DNA of 64,000 nt from Photobacterium iliopiscarium (GTDB lineage: Bacteria; Pseudomonadota; Gammaproteobacteria; Enterobacterales; Vibrionaceae). The stretch spans positions 1 through 64,000 of the forward strand of contig NZ_PYOO01000010.1 of NCBI RefSeq assembly GCF_003026395.1. Reading direction: 5' to 3'. Of the stretch, positions 1 to 9,911 are shown one piece after another. Made by a program: the position numbers and the translations under genes. Below the pieces are notes generated by a model. That model had not been told where the DNA came from, made no database searches, and saw only the letters and a list, made by a program, of their open reading frames with translations. How positions within the stretch are numbered: position 1 is the first letter of the stretch; every line of letters starts with the position of its first letter.

Positions 1-80
1 TACAACGTTGATAGGTCAGGTGTGTAAGTGCTGCGAGGCATTGAGCTAACTGATACTAATTGCCCGTGAGGCTTAACCAT
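1..80 (+). rRNA. rrl: 23S ribosomal RNA, 3' end (partial)
   Basis: The first ~80 bases match the conserved 3' end of gammaproteobacterial 23S rRNA, ending with the helix-closing stretch around ggcttaacc. The rest of the gene lies left of the window. The exact 3' terminus is estimated by comparison with E. coli. It is followed by a spacer, 5S, tRNA-Thr and another 5S, so this is the distal end of an rRNA operon. Confidence 0.93.
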
Positions 81-180
81 ACAACACCCAAGGGGTTTTT
101 CTTCTCTAAAGAGAAGAGACGGACTCTACAAACGCTTGAATGCGTGTTGAGAACAACTAGTCAGATTTTTCCCAGATTGC

Positions 181-206
181 TATTTATTGTCATAAGACAA
201 TAAATA
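181..206 (+). other. Perfect hairpin in the 23S-5S spacer
   Basis: An 11-bp perfect inverted repeat (tatttattgtc / gacaataaata) with a 4-nt loop lies 10 nt before the first 5S rRNA. It has no T-tract for termination and sits inside the rRNA transcript, so it is more likely a processing or folding element of the precursor than a terminator. The role is inferred. Confidence 0.5.
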
Positions 207-216
207 AAACAGAATT

Positions 217-336
217 TGCTTGGCGACCATAGCGTTATGGACCCACCTGATCCCATGCCGAACTCAGTAGTGAAACGTAATAGCGCCGATGGTAGTGTGG
301 GGTCTCCCCATGTGAGAGTAGGACATCGCCAGGCTT
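217..336 (+). rRNA. rrf: 5S ribosomal RNA, copy 1
   Basis: This ~119-nt stretch has the invariant 5S core (cccatgccgaactcag, gccgatggtagtgtgggg, gtgagagtagg). Its ends pair as helix I (cttggcga with tcgccagg). It lies about 137 nt after the 23S end and forms part of the same operon. Ends are set by homology and may be off by 1-2 nt. Confidence 0.96.
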
Positions 337-415
337 AAAATTTTCTTTCACTTTTTTAAAAGTGGAAATAAAAAGATTTAGAATTTGCACTTGCAGATTC
401 ATAACAGCTTTGTGT

Positions 416-491
416 GCTGGTATGGCTCAGTTGGTAGAGCGCACCCTTGGTAAGGGTGAGGTCCCCAGTTCGACTCTGGGTACTAGCACCA
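416..491 (+). tRNA. tRNA-Thr (anticodon GGT)
   Basis: This is a 76-nt cloverleaf. The acceptor stem is gctggta/tactagc, the D arm contains agttggta, and the anticodon stem caccc/gggtg encloses the loop ttggtaa with anticodon GGT. The T arm contains gttcgac, and the CCA end is encoded at 489-491. It lies between two 5S genes, as does tRNA-Thr in the distal part of E. coli rrnD, and is presumably cotranscribed with the rRNA. Confidence 0.96.
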
Positions 492-497
492 TTCATT

Positions 498-616
498 TTT
501 TTAGCAACCATAGCGCAGCGGTACCACCTGATCCCATGCCGAACTCAGAAGTGAAACGTTGTAGCGCCGATGGTAGTGTGGGGTCTCCCCATGTGAGAGT
601 AGGACATTGCTAAATA
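498..616 (+). rRNA. rrf: 5S ribosomal RNA, copy 2 (variant)
   Basis: This second 5S gene lies directly after tRNA-Thr. The central core is identical to copy 1, but helix I is changed on both sides (ttagcaa pairing with ttgctaa instead of ttggcga with tcgccag). An internal helix also differs (gcgcagcggta/cgttgta). Paired changes keep the fold, so the gene looks functional. It is followed at once by the operon terminator. Confidence 0.94.
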
Positions 617-624
617 CCTCTTTG

Positions 625-650
625 AAACCCAGCCATCGGTTGGGTTTTTT
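625..650 (+). terminator. rRNA operon terminator
   Basis: The inverted repeat aaaccca/tgggttt is followed by a run of six T, 9 nt after the second 5S. This is a typical rho-independent terminator ending the rRNA operon. Confidence 0.85.
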
Positions 651-792
651 CATTTCTAGCTTTTCAATGTTTTTATTCCCCCCTGATTATTCCTCATTAT
701 TTTTTATTTATTAAAATCACACCTCAATTTAATATCGATCGAGGTTATGGGATTTTACTTGCACCAATATTGTTTTTTCTATAGCTTTAACT

Positions 793-816
793 AGATATCT
801 AGACGGCTAAAGCTAT
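793..816 (+). promoter_or_regulatory. MetJ operator (tandem met boxes) of metA
   Basis: Two and a half tandem 8-mers (agatatct, agacggct, aaagctat) resemble the MetJ consensus AGACGTCT. They lie 24-47 nt before the metA start. MetJ-SAM binding here would repress homoserine succinylation when methionine is abundant. The call rests on the sequence match and on the position before a classic MetJ target. Confidence 0.7.
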
Positions 817-839
817 TTTGGGGTAAGGAGAAAACCAAA

Positions 840-1778
840 GTGCCAATTAAAATACCGGATCGTTTACCAGCAACAGATATTTTAAGAAGTGAGAATATCT
901 TTGTTATGACTGAAGCACGTGCTGCGAGTCAGGGTATTCGACCATTGAAAGTATTATTACTAAACTTGATGCCAAAGAAGATTGAGACTGAAACCCAGTT
1001 TTTACGCTTACTTTCTAATAGCCCATTACAAGTGGATGTTGAGTTATTACGGATTGATAACAGACCGACAAAAAATACTCCTCAGGAACATTTAGATACG
1101 TTTTATCGTCAATTTGAAATGGTGAAAGATCGTAATTTTGATGGGTTGATTGTGACGGGAGCGCCACTAGGGTTAGTGCAGTTTGAAGATGTACTGTATT
1201 GGGAAGAAATTCAGCTGATCATGAATTGGGCTAAGGATCATGTGACCTCAACATTATTTGTCTGTTGGGCTGCTCAAGCAGGATTGAAGTTGTTGTATGA
1301 TTTGCCTAAGCGTACACGTAAAGAAAAACTGTCTGGGGTTTATCATCATCGTATTCATGATTGCCATCACCCTGTGTTGCGTGGTTTTGATGATACCTTT
1401 TTTGCCCCCCATTCTCGTTATGCTGATTTTTCTGCAGATTATCTAAGTACGCATACTGACCTAGATATTTTAGCGACATCTGATCAAGCAGGGGTTTATT
1501 TAGCTGCGACTAAAGATAAGCGTAATGTCTTTGTTACGGGTCATCCTGAATATGATGTAGATACACTCCATCATGAATTTGTTCGTGATAGTGGGCAAGG
1601 GATGGAGCCAACGATTCCTGTAAATTACTATCCTAATGATGATGTTAATAGCGTACCTGTTGCGAGTTGGCGTAGTCATGGTCATTTACTTTTTAGTAAT
1701 TGGCTTAATTATTGTGTTTACCAACAGACACCTTATGATTTGGCGCATTTTTCAGAAGCCAGTTTTACCAAAGATTAA
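840..1778 (+). CDS. metA: Homoserine O-succinyltransferase MetA
   Basis: MetA transfers a succinyl group from succinyl-CoA to L-homoserine, the first committed step of methionine synthesis, in the cytoplasm. The 312-residue product aligns along its whole length with E. coli MetA, including [10 protein letters not shown], the catalytic Cys142 in [10 protein letters not shown] and the His/Glu pair in TGHPEYD near residue 235. Translation starts at a GTG, supported by taaggag 10 nt upstream. It is a single-gene unit: met boxes lie upstream and a bidirectional terminator follows, with the next gene convergent. Family members can be acetyl- or succinyl-transferases; succinyl is inferred from the enterobacterial-like sequence. 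Confidence 0.96.
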   Translation: MPIKIPDRLPATDILRSENIFVMTEARAASQGIRPLKVLLLNLMPKKIETETQFLRLLSNSPLQVDVELLRIDNRPTKNTPQEHLDTFYRQFEMVKDRNFDGLIVTGAPLGLVQFEDVLYWEEIQLIMNWAKDHVTSTLFVCWAAQAGLKLLYDLPKRTRKEKLSGVYHHRIHDCHHPVLRGFDDTFFAPHSRYADFSADYLSTHTDLDILATSDQAGVYLAATKDKRNVFVTGHPEYDVDTLHHEFVRDSGQGMEPTIPVNYYPNDDVNSVPVASWRSHGHLLFSNWLNYCVYQQTPYDLAHFSEASFTKD

Positions 1779-1779
1779 T

Positions 1780-1811
1780 AAAAAGGCCGGCTTAATTAGC
1801 TGGCCTTTTTA
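1780..1811. terminator. Bidirectional terminator between metA and the antiporter gene
   Basis: A GC-rich stem (aaaaaggccggc / gctggccttttt) has A and T tracts on either side. It lies between the convergent metA and antiporter genes and can act on both strands. Confidence 0.85.
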
Positions 1812-1833
1812 TTATTTATGCGTGAGGCAGAAA

Positions 1834-3117
1834 TTAATGTTTATTCTGTTTTTCCCATAGTTTGGCTTTTTCAATTAATGAGGTAATTGTTGAACCTTGA
1901 ATCAATATAGAGAAAACTACCACTGAATAAGTCATGACGAGGATTATTTCTCTAACATCAATGTCTTTGGCTGGAATAACGATCACTCCCGCAGGTACCG
2001 CCATGGCCATCGCCAGTGCTAAACCACCACGTAACCCCCCCCACGTTAGAATCTTAACTGACATTGGATTATATTGCCGGTAATGGCTAAAGCCAATATA
2101 AGGCAGTTTTACGCTTAAATAACGGCTTAGTAATACCAATGGAATTGCAATTGCCATTAATATCCAGTCCTCTTGGTGAAAACTGAATTCAAGCATGGTC
2201 ATACCAATAAGTAAGAATAATAGACCGTTTAGGAACTCATCAACTAATTCCCAGAAGTGATCAAGGTGCTCTTCACTTTCTTTTGAAAAGCCAATATAGC
2301 GCGTCCAGTTGCCGATCATAATGCCAGAGACAACCATGGCGAGTGGGCCTGATACATGGATAATTTCGGCAAAAGCATAACCAGCCGTTGGAATACCAAT
2401 GGTTAATAATAATTCCATTGAGTGGTCGTTAGTCGAGCAGATAAGGTAATGGAAGATTAAACCTAAAATGAAACCATAAACAATGCCGCCTATCGCTTCT
2501 TGTAAGAATAATTGGGTCACGCTTAAGACTGTTGGCGTTTGATTACCAAAAGCGACGGTAAATAGAGTCACGAAGATAACTAAACCAAAACCATCATTAA
2601 ATAATGACTCACCTTCGATTTGAGTCGAGATTCGGCGAGGGGCGTTCATCTTTTTAACAATAGCAAGTACGGCAATGGGGTCGGTTGGTGAGATCAGTGA
2701 GCCAAATAATAAACAGTAAATAAGATCAAGTTGGATCCCTAGTAACTGACAAATACTCCATAAGCTAAAGCCAATAAAAAAGGTTGAAAAGAGTGTGGAA
2801 CCTAAAGCTAAGGTAGTGATTTCCCATTTTTGCTCTTTGAGGTGTGGCAATTTAATACCAAGCCCACCTGCAAAGAGCAAAAATCCTAAAATCCCTTTTA
2901 ACAAAAAGTCTTCAAAGTTGATTTTTCCCATCTGGGTTGAAGCAATATCTTCAAGATGAAACCAGCCATTATGGCCTGCAAAAATAATAAGTAGCGATAA
3001 GATAAGAGAACCAGCCGTAATGGCGATGGTGGTTTGCATCTTACCTATCTTACTGTTTATAAAAGCTATAAGCATTGCTGCTGCAGCTAGGAAACAGAGG
3101 GTGTTGTAAACCGACAT
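1834..3117 (-). CDS. CPA1-family Na+(K+)/H+ antiporter (NhaP type)
   Basis: This inner-membrane cation/proton exchanger is probably for Na+ or K+ and pH homeostasis. The 427-residue product is mostly hydrophobic with about 12 predicted transmembrane segments. It carries the CPA1 signature around FGSLISPTDPIAVLAIVKK and EGESLFNDGFGLVIF; the acidic residues in these motifs are the ion-binding ones in the family. The start is supported by agagg about 8 nt upstream. There is no long cytoplasmic tail or TrkA-C domain, unlike NhaP2 (CvrA). It is transcribed alone, convergent with metA. Substrate preference cannot be read from sequence. Confidence 0.88.
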   Translation of the reverse strand: MSVYNTLCFLAAAAMLIAFINSKIGKMQTTIAITAGSLILSLLIIFAGHNGWFHLEDIASTQMGKINFEDFLLKGILGFLLFAGGLGIKLPHLKEQKWEITTLALGSTLFSTFFIGFSLWSICQLLGIQLDLIYCLLFGSLISPTDPIAVLAIVKKMNAPRRISTQIEGESLFNDGFGLVIFVTLFTVAFGNQTPTVLSVTQLFLQEAIGGIVYGFILGLIFHYLICSTNDHSMELLLTIGIPTAGYAFAEIIHVSGPLAMVVSGIMIGNWTRYIGFSKESEEHLDHFWELVDEFLNGLLFLLIGMTMLEFSFHQEDWILMAIAIPLVLLSRYLSVKLPYIGFSHYRQYNPMSVKILTWGGLRGGLALAMAMAVPAGVIVIPAKDIDVREIILVMTYSVVVFSILIQGSTITSLIEKAKLWEKQNKH

Positions 3118-3218
3118 GCAAAACCTCTAGATTAAATTATTGAGTAGATTTAATGGTTTGTGATAGTAAAACCATCAGTTAGTAATGGCTATTGTTAATT
3201 AACTTATTTTGCCATTGT

Positions 3219-3242
3219 ACATGTTTAGACGTCTAGATTCCT
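3219..3242 (+). promoter_or_regulatory. MetJ operator (met boxes) of metH
   Basis: A perfect met box AGACGTCT (3227-3234) is flanked in phase by acatgttt (3219-3226) and agattcct (3235-3242). It lies between the divergent antiporter and metH, 57 nt before the metH start. It implies MetJ repression of metH. Confidence 0.75.
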
Positions 3243-3298
3243 ATTTGAATTGTGATAGGATGTTATCAAGCTGTAATGGATTATAAGGATATAATGTA

Positions 3299-6200
3299 GT
3301 GTTAAAAGACAAGGATGTACTGCATAAGCGACTTGAACAGCAGATTTTGATCATTGATGGTGGCATGGGCACCATGATTCAAAGTTATAAGCTCGACGAG
3401 CAAGATTATCGAGGCCAACGATTTAGTGATTGGCATGCTGATCTTAAAGGTAATAATGATCTATTAGTTTTAACTCAGCCGCAATTAATTAAAGATATTC
3501 ATCTTGAGTACCTTGAAGCTGGCGCTGATATTTTAGAAACCAACACCTTTAACGCGACCACCATTGCAATGGCTGACTATGATATGGAAAGCCTCAGTGC
3601 CGACATTAATTTTGCCGCAGCAACGCTTGCTCGTGAGGCAGCAGATGAATGGACGGCACAAACCCCGAATAAACCCCGTTTTGTGGCTGGAGTTCTAGGA
3701 CCAACGAACCGTACCTGTTCTATTTCTCCTGATGTGAATGATCCTGGGTTTCGAAATGTCACTTTTGATGAGTTGGTAATTGCTTATAGCGAGTCTACCC
3801 TCGCGTTAATCAACGGTGGCGTCGATATTATTTTGATTGAAACCATTTTTGATACTCTGAATGCCAAAGCCTGTGCTTTTGCGGTTACGGGGGTTTTTGA
3901 AGAGCTTGGTTATGAGCTTCCTGTGATGATTTCAGGCACCATTACTGATGCCTCTGGGCGTACGCTTTCTGGTCAAACGACTGAAGCGTTCTATAATTCT
4001 TTGCGCCATGTAAAGCCGATTTCCTTTGGCTTAAATTGCGCCCTCGGCCCTGATGAATTACGCCAATATGTGGCTGAGCTATCGCGTATTTCTGAATGTG
4101 CAGTATCAGCCCACCCAAATGCCGGATTGCCTAACGCATTTGGTGAGTATGATCTTGAAGCCGATGAAATGGCTGAGCATATTAAAGAATGGGCGCAACA
4201 AGGCTTTTTAAATTTAGTTGGTGGATGTTGTGGTACTACTCCTGAACATATTCGACAGATGTATCAAGTTACCAAGAATATTAAACCTCGGGTGTTACCT
4301 GAAATTAAAGTTGCGTGTCGATTATCGGGGTTAGAACCGCTGACTATTGAAGCTGAAAGTTTATTTGTTAATGTTGGTGAGCGGACCAATGTCACCGGAT
4401 CTGCACGTTTTAAGCGTTTAATTAAAGATGAACTTTATGATGAAGCATTAGATGTTGCCCGTCAGCAAGTAGAATCGGGTGCGCAAATTATTGATATCAA
4501 CATGGATGAAGGCATGTTGGATGCGCAGGCTGCGATGGTGCGCTTTCTTAATTTGTGTGCAACAGAGCCAGATATTGCCAAAGTGCCAATCATGGTTGAT
4601 TCATCGAAGTGGGAAATTATTGAAGCTGGACTTAAATGTGTTCAGGGCAAACCGATTGTTAACTCTATTTCACTCAAAGAAGGCAAAGAGAACTTTATTG
4701 CGCAAGCTAAGTTGTTACGTCGTTATGGCGCAGCAGTGATTGTAATGGCATTTGATGAAGTGGGTCAGGCTGATACTCGCGAGCGTAAAATTGAAATATG
4801 TACTAATGCTTATCATATATTGGTCGATGAAGTAGGTTTTCCAGCGGAAGATATTATTTTCGATCCTAATATTTTTGCTATCGCCACTGGCATCGAAGAG
4901 CACAATAATTATGCGGTTGATTTTATTGAAGCGGTTGCTGATATTAAACGTACCTTACCCCATGCGATGATTTCTGGCGGCGTATCTAATGTGTCGTTTT
5001 CATTTCGAGGTAATAACCCTGTTCGAGAAGCGATCCATGCGGTGTTTCTATATTACTGCTTTAAAAATGGTATGGATATGGGGATCGTTAATGCGGGTCA
5101 GTTAGCGATTTATGATGATCTGTCTGATGAATTGCGTAACGCGGTTGAAGATGTAGTGCTTAATCGTCGTGATGATAGTACTGATCGCCTACTCGATATC
5201 GCCGCTAATTATCGTGATAGTGGTGCCGTTGAAGAAGATCGTACCCTGCAAGAGTGGCGCAGTTGGCCAGTTGAAAAACGGTTAGAACATGCACTTGTAA
5301 AAGGTATTACTGAGTTTATTGTCGAGGATACTGAGCTTGCACGAGTGAATGCGGATAAGCCATTAGAAGTGATTGAAGGTCCTTTGATGGCGGGAATGAA
5401 TGTCGTTGGTGACTTGTTTGGTGAAGGTAAGATGTTTTTACCTCAAGTCGTTAAATCTGCTCGTGTTATGAAACAAGCCGTTGCCCATTTAGAGCCGTAC
5501 ATTAATGCGGAAAAGCAAGCCGGATATACCAATGGTAAAATTTTATTAGCGACGGTAAAAGGTGATGTACACGATATTGGTAAGAATATTGTTGGAGTGG
5601 TACTGCAATGTAATAACTATGAAATTATTGATTTAGGTGTCATGGTTTCATGCGATAAAATTTTGCAGGTCGCTCAAGAGCAGAATGTCGATATTATTGG
5701 TTTGAGTGGTTTGATCACCCCTTCGCTTGATGAAATGGTATATGTCGCTAAAGAAATGCAGCGCCGAGGTTTTGAGGTGCCGTTACTGATTGGCGGAGCG
5801 ACTACCTCAAAAGCACATACCGCAGTAAAAATTGAACAAAATTATCAACAGCCAGTGGTGTATGTCTCTAATGCCTCGCGGGCGGTTGGCGTTTGCTCTG
5901 CGTTGTTATCTGAACAACAAAAACCTGCATTTGTAGAGCGCTTAGCCGCTGAATATGATGTTGTACGTGAACAACATGCGCGTAAAAAACCACGAACACC
6001 ACCAATCACACTTGATCAAGCTCGAGCGAATGCTGTCGCCCTTGATTGGGTTAATTACACGCCGCCAGCGCCTAAAAATGCTGGTGTGCATACCTTTACT
6101 GATTTTCCGGTTGCTAAATTACGTCAATATATCGATTGGACGCCATTTTTTATGACTTGGTCATTAAGTGGAAAATATCCAACCATTTTACGCCATGAAG

Positions 6201-6970
6201 TGGTGGGGGTTGAAGCAACTAAGTTGTTTGAAGATGCAAATCAGATCCTCGATGATATTGAACGCACAGGCATGATCAAAGCCAATGGCGTCTGTGGTTT
6301 ATTCCCTGCAAATAATATTGGTGATGATATTGAAGTTTACACGGATGAAACGCGCACAGAAGTATTAACGGTACTGCATGGTTTACGCCAACAAACCAAG
6401 AAACCCAAAGGTCCCAATTATTGTTTATCAGATTACATTGCCCCTAAAGGAAGTGGTAAAGCGGATTGGATTGGTGCGTTCGCCGTGACAGGTGGTATTG
6501 GTGAGTATGATATTGCTGATCAGTTTAAAGCGCAGGGTGATGATTATAACGCGATCATGGTTCAAGCGGTGGCGGATCGATTAGCAGAAGCGTTTGCTGA
6601 ATGTATGCACCAAATGGTACGTAAACAAATTTGGGGCTATGCAGTGGATGAAGATCTTAGTAATGATGATTTGATCCGTGAAAAGTATCAAGGTATTCGT
6701 CCTGCTCCTGGCTATGCGGCTTGCCCAGAGCATACTGAAAAAGGCGCTATTTGGCAGTTATTAAATGCTGAAGCCAATACAGGAATGGTGCTGACCGAGA
6801 GCTATGCAATGTGGCCGGGTGCTGCGGTATCCGGTTGGTATTTTTCACATCCAGATGCGCGTTATTTTGCGGTCGCGCAGATCCAACATGATCAATTGGA
6901 AAGTTATGCCGATCGTAAAGGTTGGGATTTAATTGAAGCTGAAAAGTGGTTAGGGCCTAATTTGTCATAA
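3299..6970 (+). CDS. metH: Cobalamin-dependent methionine synthase MetH
   Basis: MetH transfers the methyl group of 5-methyl-tetrahydrofolate to homocysteine through methylcobalamin. At 1223 residues it is the size of E. coli MetH (1227) and collinear with it. The homocysteine module (about 1-330) has zinc ligands in GLNCALG and GGCCGTT. The folate module (about 350-640) carries [12 protein letters not shown]. The B12 module (about 650-890) has the cobalt-ligating His758 in GDVHDIGKN and [11 protein letters not shown]. The C-terminal SAM-binding reactivation domain has [15 protein letters not shown]. The start is GTG after a weak aagga site. A met box upstream suggests MetJ control; a terminator follows. 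Confidence 0.98.
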   Translation: MLKDKDVLHKRLEQQILIIDGGMGTMIQSYKLDEQDYRGQRFSDWHADLKGNNDLLVLTQPQLIKDIHLEYLEAGADILETNTFNATTIAMADYDMESLSADINFAAATLAREAADEWTAQTPNKPRFVAGVLGPTNRTCSISPDVNDPGFRNVTFDELVIAYSESTLALINGGVDIILIETIFDTLNAKACAFAVTGVFEELGYELPVMISGTITDASGRTLSGQTTEAFYNSLRHVKPISFGLNCALGPDELRQYVAELSRISECAVSAHPNAGLPNAFGEYDLEADEMAEHIKEWAQQGFLNLVGGCCGTTPEHIRQMYQVTKNIKPRVLPEIKVACRLSGLEPLTIEAESLFVNVGERTNVTGSARFKRLIKDELYDEALDVARQQVESGAQIIDINMDEGMLDAQAAMVRFLNLCATEPDIAKVPIMVDSSKWEIIEAGLKCVQGKPIVNSISLKEGKENFIAQAKLLRRYGAAVIVMAFDEVGQADTRERKIEICTNAYHILVDEVGFPAEDIIFDPNIFAIATGIEEHNNYAVDFIEAVADIKRTLPHAMISGGVSNVSFSFRGNNPVREAIHAVFLYYCFKNGMDMGIVNAGQLAIYDDLSDELRNAVEDVVLNRRDDSTDRLLDIAANYRDSGAVEEDRTLQEWRSWPVEKRLEHALVKGITEFIVEDTELARVNADKPLEVIEGPLMAGMNVVGDLFGEGKMFLPQVVKSARVMKQAVAHLEPYINAEKQAGYTNGKILLATVKGDVHDIGKNIVGVVLQCNNYEIIDLGVMVSCDKILQVAQEQNVDIIGLSGLITPSLDEMVYVAKEMQRRGFEVPLLIGGATTSKAHTAVKIEQNYQQPVVYVSNASRAVGVCSALLSEQQKPAFVERLAAEYDVVREQHARKKPRTPPITLDQARANAVALDWVNYTPPAPKNAGVHTFTDFPVAKLRQYIDWTPFFMTWSLSGKYPTILRHEVVGVEATKLFEDANQILDDIERTGMIKANGVCGLFPANNIGDDIEVYTDETRTEVLTVLHGLRQQTKKPKGPNYCLSDYIAPKGSGKADWIGAFAVTGGIGEYDIADQFKAQGDDYNAIMVQAVADRLAEAFAECMHQMVRKQIWGYAVDEDLSNDDLIREKYQGIRPAPGYAACPEHTEKGAIWQLLNAEANTGMVLTESYAMWPGAAVSGWYFSHPDARYFAVAQIQHDQLESYADRKGWDLIEAEKWLGPNLS

Positions 6971-6992
6971 AATTATTAGGTTAAAATAAATA

Positions 6993-7016
6993 AGGCGCAA
7001 ACGTTGCGCCTTTTTT
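6993..7016. terminator. Terminator between metH and lysC
   Basis: The stem ggcgcaa/ttgcgcc with a 3-nt loop is followed by six T on the + strand. On the - strand it is preceded by A/T-rich DNA and could also serve the convergent lysC. Confidence 0.85.
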
Positions 7017-7047
7017 GGGTCTTTTTTCTTGTTGGTGCTGATAGTGG

Positions 7048-8421
7048 TTATTCTAAAAGTTGCTGATGCAGTGTTGTTATGACAGATTTAGCATCGGCTT
7101 CATTGACTAAAAAACACAGATTATGCGGACTAGCACCATAACAAATAAGACGTAAATTATACGCATCAAGCGCGCCAAAGATATGCTTAGCGGAGCCTTT
7201 ACTGTCACTCATATGATTACCAATCAACGCCACTAACGACAAACCTTGTTCAATATCAACGCGACACAATTGGTTTAATTGTTCAACTGCGGCTAAGGGT
7301 AATGTCGGAGCACCGCTGCCAGTATCGGTTTGATCAAGGGTTAATGAAACACTGACTTCTGAGGTGGTAATTAAATCGACCGAGATTTTATGTTCTGCCA
7401 AAATACGAAATACTTCGGCTAAAAAACCATAAGCTTGAAACATATTGAGACTAGTTAAAGTCACCATGGTCTGATTTCCACGCAACGCTAATGCTCGAAA
7501 TAGTGGTGCTTGTTCAACGGTTTTTCTGATCCATGTTCCACCTTGTTGCGGTGCTATTGATGAGCCAATAAAGACGGGGATCTGATGGCGAATAGCTGGA
7601 ACCAGTGTTGATGGATGGAGGATCTTGGCACCAAAATTAGCCATTTCAGAGGCTTCACTAAAACTGATTTCTTTAATGGGTTTTGCTGCTGCGGTAATGC
7701 GAGGATCAGTGGTGTACATTCCCGGAACATCGGTCCAGATCTCTAGTGTGGTCGCATCAACCGCTTCTGCAATTAGTGCAGCACTATAATCACTTCCACC
7801 TCGGCCAAGAGTGGTGGTATTACCAAATTCATCACGACCTATAAAGCCTTGTGACACCGCAATTTGGGTATCGACGAGTGGCACCAAATATTGTTGAGCC
7901 AATTGACGAATAAGATCTGGCTGTGGAATAGCTTTACCAAACTGGGTGTCGGTACGCATTACATCACGAATATCAAATCGAATCGCAGCGGTATTCATCT
8001 CAACTAAAATTTGGTTAAAGAGGTAGGTTGATAATAGCTCGCCATGACTAACTAATTTATCCGTGAGTTGGGGGGATGATGCAATTGCTGCTTGTGCAGA
8101 AGCTGAGGCTATATCATCGAATAATGCGTAAATAGCATCACTGACCGTGTGTGGGTGCTGTAATTGATTCAGTATCTGTTGGTGAGTATCAGTTAATTGC
8201 TGTAAATGTTGCTGGCGTAGCGTGATATCACTAATGCCATTAGCTAAGGCGACCAGTAAATTAGTTACGCCTGAACAAGCACTTATTAGCACTATTTTGG
8301 TGTGTGGATTGGTAATAACAATATTTGCACTGCGGCACATTGCTGCATAGTCGGCAACACTGGTGCCACCAAATTTAGCCACAATTAATGGATTTGTTGT
8401 TGCGGTCGGAATCATGCTCAT
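7048..8421 (-). CDS. lysC: Lysine-sensitive aspartokinase LysC
   Basis: LysC phosphorylates L-aspartate, the entry step to lysine, threonine and methionine. The 457-residue product has the kinase domain with VAKFGGTSV at the N-terminus, SHGELLSTYLF, TLGRGGSDYSAALIAE and a WTDVPGMYTTDPR segment. Two C-terminal ACT domains follow (VTLTSLNM, LVALIGNHM), typical of feedback-regulated E. coli LysC (449 aa). The frame is open further upstream to 8580, but the ATG at 8421 has a good gggag site and matches the family start. The upstream extension overlaps an apparent riboswitch-like leader and is unlikely to be translated. The gene is monocistronic and convergent with metH. Confidence 0.95.
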   Translation of the reverse strand: MSMIPTATTNPLIVAKFGGTSVADYAAMCRSANIVITNPHTKIVLISACSGVTNLLVALANGISDITLRQQHLQQLTDTHQQILNQLQHPHTVSDAIYALFDDIASASAQAAIASSPQLTDKLVSHGELLSTYLFNQILVEMNTAAIRFDIRDVMRTDTQFGKAIPQPDLIRQLAQQYLVPLVDTQIAVSQGFIGRDEFGNTTTLGRGGSDYSAALIAEAVDATTLEIWTDVPGMYTTDPRITAAAKPIKEISFSEASEMANFGAKILHPSTLVPAIRHQIPVFIGSSIAPQQGGTWIRKTVEQAPLFRALALRGNQTMVTLTSLNMFQAYGFLAEVFRILAEHKISVDLITTSEVSVSLTLDQTDTGSGAPTLPLAAVEQLNQLCRVDIEQGLSLVALIGNHMSDSKGSAKHIFGALDAYNLRLICYGASPHNLCFLVNEADAKSVITTLHQQLLE

Positions 8422-8454
8422 TACGGTGTTCTCCCTTTTGTTGTCAATAGTGCA

Positions 8455-8535
8455 AGGTAGGCTTTTGCTTCGGAAGAATTCCCGACGTCCATTGTCGAGG
8501 AGGTAATAGGCAGTCACGCACCTCTTCTGTAGTGA
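8455..8535 (-). promoter_or_regulatory. lysC leader resembling a shortened lysine riboswitch (L-box)
   Basis: On the - strand the leader holds agaagaggtgcg (8517-8528), close to the agaagaggcgcg that opens the E. coli lysC riboswitch. Further down it holds ccgaagc (8467-8473), like the conserved gccgaag element. The distance between them, about 45 nt, is much shorter than in a full ~170-nt L-box. I do not see the later conserved elements or a clear P1 partner strand. It may be a reduced or decayed L-box, or a chance resemblance. Confidence 0.35.
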
Positions 8536-8740
8536 ATAATCACTGTTGTCATTGAATAGGAAATCGCCCTTAGTTGTCAATTGTTAAATGATTATTTATT
8601 TAAGGTTAATAAAAAGTATGTATTTGTGACGGGTTTTTGGGTTATTACTTGCGGCTTTTGTGTTGCTCTAATACTCTGTAGTGACCACTATCGTGCTATC
8701 ACCTTATTGATAATAATCATGATTTAATGGAGTTGAATCT

Positions 8741-9859
8741 ATGTCTATCACCAGTTTTATACCACCCCAAAGAACACTTATGGGACCGGGTCCTTCTGAT
8801 ATCTATCCGCAAGTATTACAAGCCCTAAGTCGGCCGACAATTGGCCATCTTGATCCATTGTTTATTAAAATGATGGATGAGCTTAAACAACTACTGCAAT
8901 ACGCTTTTCAAACTAAAAATACGTTTACGATCGCAGTATCAGCACCGGGCAGTGCTGGCATGGAAGCGTGTTTTGTTAATTTAGTTGAGGCGGGTGATAA
9001 GGTTTTAGTTTGCCGTAATGGTGTCTTTGGTGACCGCATGCGAGAGAACGTTGAACGTTGTGGTGGCATCGCAATCATGGTTGATAATGCATGGGGCGAG
9101 CCTGTATCTCCTGCTTTGGTTGAACAAGCATTACAGACCGACCCTGATATTAAAATTGTTGCCTTTGTACATGCAGAAACGTCAACGGGCGCGCTATCTG
9201 ATGCTAAAACTTTGGCTGAAATTGCGCGAAAGTATGACTGTTTAACCATTGTTGATGCCGTAACATCTTTAGGTGGCGTTCCTTTGCTGGTGGATGAATG
9301 GCAACTGGATGCGGTTTATTCGGGCAGTCAAAAATGCTTATCTTGTGTGCCAGGATTGTCTCCACTGACGTTTTCCGAGCAAGCCATTGCTAAAATTCAA
9401 CAACGTAAAACACCAGTCCAAAGTTGGTTTTTAGATCAAAGTTTAGTGCTGGGTTATTGGAGTGGTGAAGGTAAGCGTAGCTATCACCATACCGCGCCCG
9501 TCAATAGCTTATATGCATTACATGAAGCATTAGTGTTGTTACACAATGAAGGTTTAGAGCAAGCATGGCAGCGACATCACCGAGCGCATCTTGAATTAAA
9601 AACAGGACTTGAAGCGCTAGGGATTCAATTTCTGGTTGAAGAAGCGTATCGACTGCCACAGCTTAATGCGGTGTATATTCCTGAAGGTATCGATGATGCG
9701 GCGGTAAGATCGACCTTATTAGAACGCTATAATCTTGAGATTGGTGCGGGATTAGGTACACTCGCAGGTAAAGCATGGCGTATTGGGTTAATGGGCTATG
9801 CTGCGCGCAATGAAAACGTTGCTTTGTGTCTAAAAGCCCTTGAAAGCACGCTAAAATAA
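8741..9859 (+). CDS. Class V PLP-dependent aminotransferase (alanine-glyoxylate / serine-pyruvate type)
   Basis: This is a cytoplasmic pyridoxal-phosphate enzyme of 372 residues. It has the family opening LMGPGPSDIYPQVLQAL, GHLDP, the cofactor-binding SAPGSAGMEA, the aspartate in TIVDAVTSLGG and the Schiff-base lysine in SGSQKCLS (near residue 200). These fit alanine-glyoxylate or serine-glyoxylate aminotransferases. The exact amino donor and acceptor cannot be told from sequence; phosphonate transaminases are more distant relatives. The gene stands alone, divergent from lysC, with a start site behind ggagttg and a perfect hairpin after the stop. Confidence 0.88.
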   Translation: MSITSFIPPQRTLMGPGPSDIYPQVLQALSRPTIGHLDPLFIKMMDELKQLLQYAFQTKNTFTIAVSAPGSAGMEACFVNLVEAGDKVLVCRNGVFGDRMRENVERCGGIAIMVDNAWGEPVSPALVEQALQTDPDIKIVAFVHAETSTGALSDAKTLAEIARKYDCLTIVDAVTSLGGVPLLVDEWQLDAVYSGSQKCLSCVPGLSPLTFSEQAIAKIQQRKTPVQSWFLDQSLVLGYWSGEGKRSYHHTAPVNSLYALHEALVLLHNEGLEQAWQRHHRAHLELKTGLEALGIQFLVEEAYRLPQLNAVYIPEGIDDAAVRSTLLERYNLEIGAGLGTLAGKAWRIGLMGYAARNENVALCLKALESTLK

Positions 9860-9870
9860 ACCTGATATTT

Positions 9871-9902
9871 ACCATCAATGGTGATCGTTCACCATTGATG
9901 GT
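9871..9902. terminator. Perfect 14-bp hairpin between convergent genes
   Basis: accatcaatggtga and its exact complement enclose a 4-nt loop, 11 nt after the aminotransferase stop and 9 nt from the end of the convergent oligosaccharyltransferase gene. There is only a weak T-tract, so it may act as a bidirectional terminator or an RNA 3'-end stabiliser. Confidence 0.6.
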
Positions 9903-9911
9903 TATAGGTTA

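Noticed and set aside
362-613. 83-codon ORF on the + strand
   Set aside because: It runs through tRNA-Thr and the second 5S rRNA gene; the RNA genes explain the sequence.
8422-8580. N-terminal extension of lysC
   Set aside because: The frame is open, but the family start and a good ribosome site are at 8421, and the extension coincides with the riboswitch-like leader.
8908-9249. 113-codon antisense ORF in the aminotransferase gene
   Set aside because: It is a shadow of a well-supported conserved gene.
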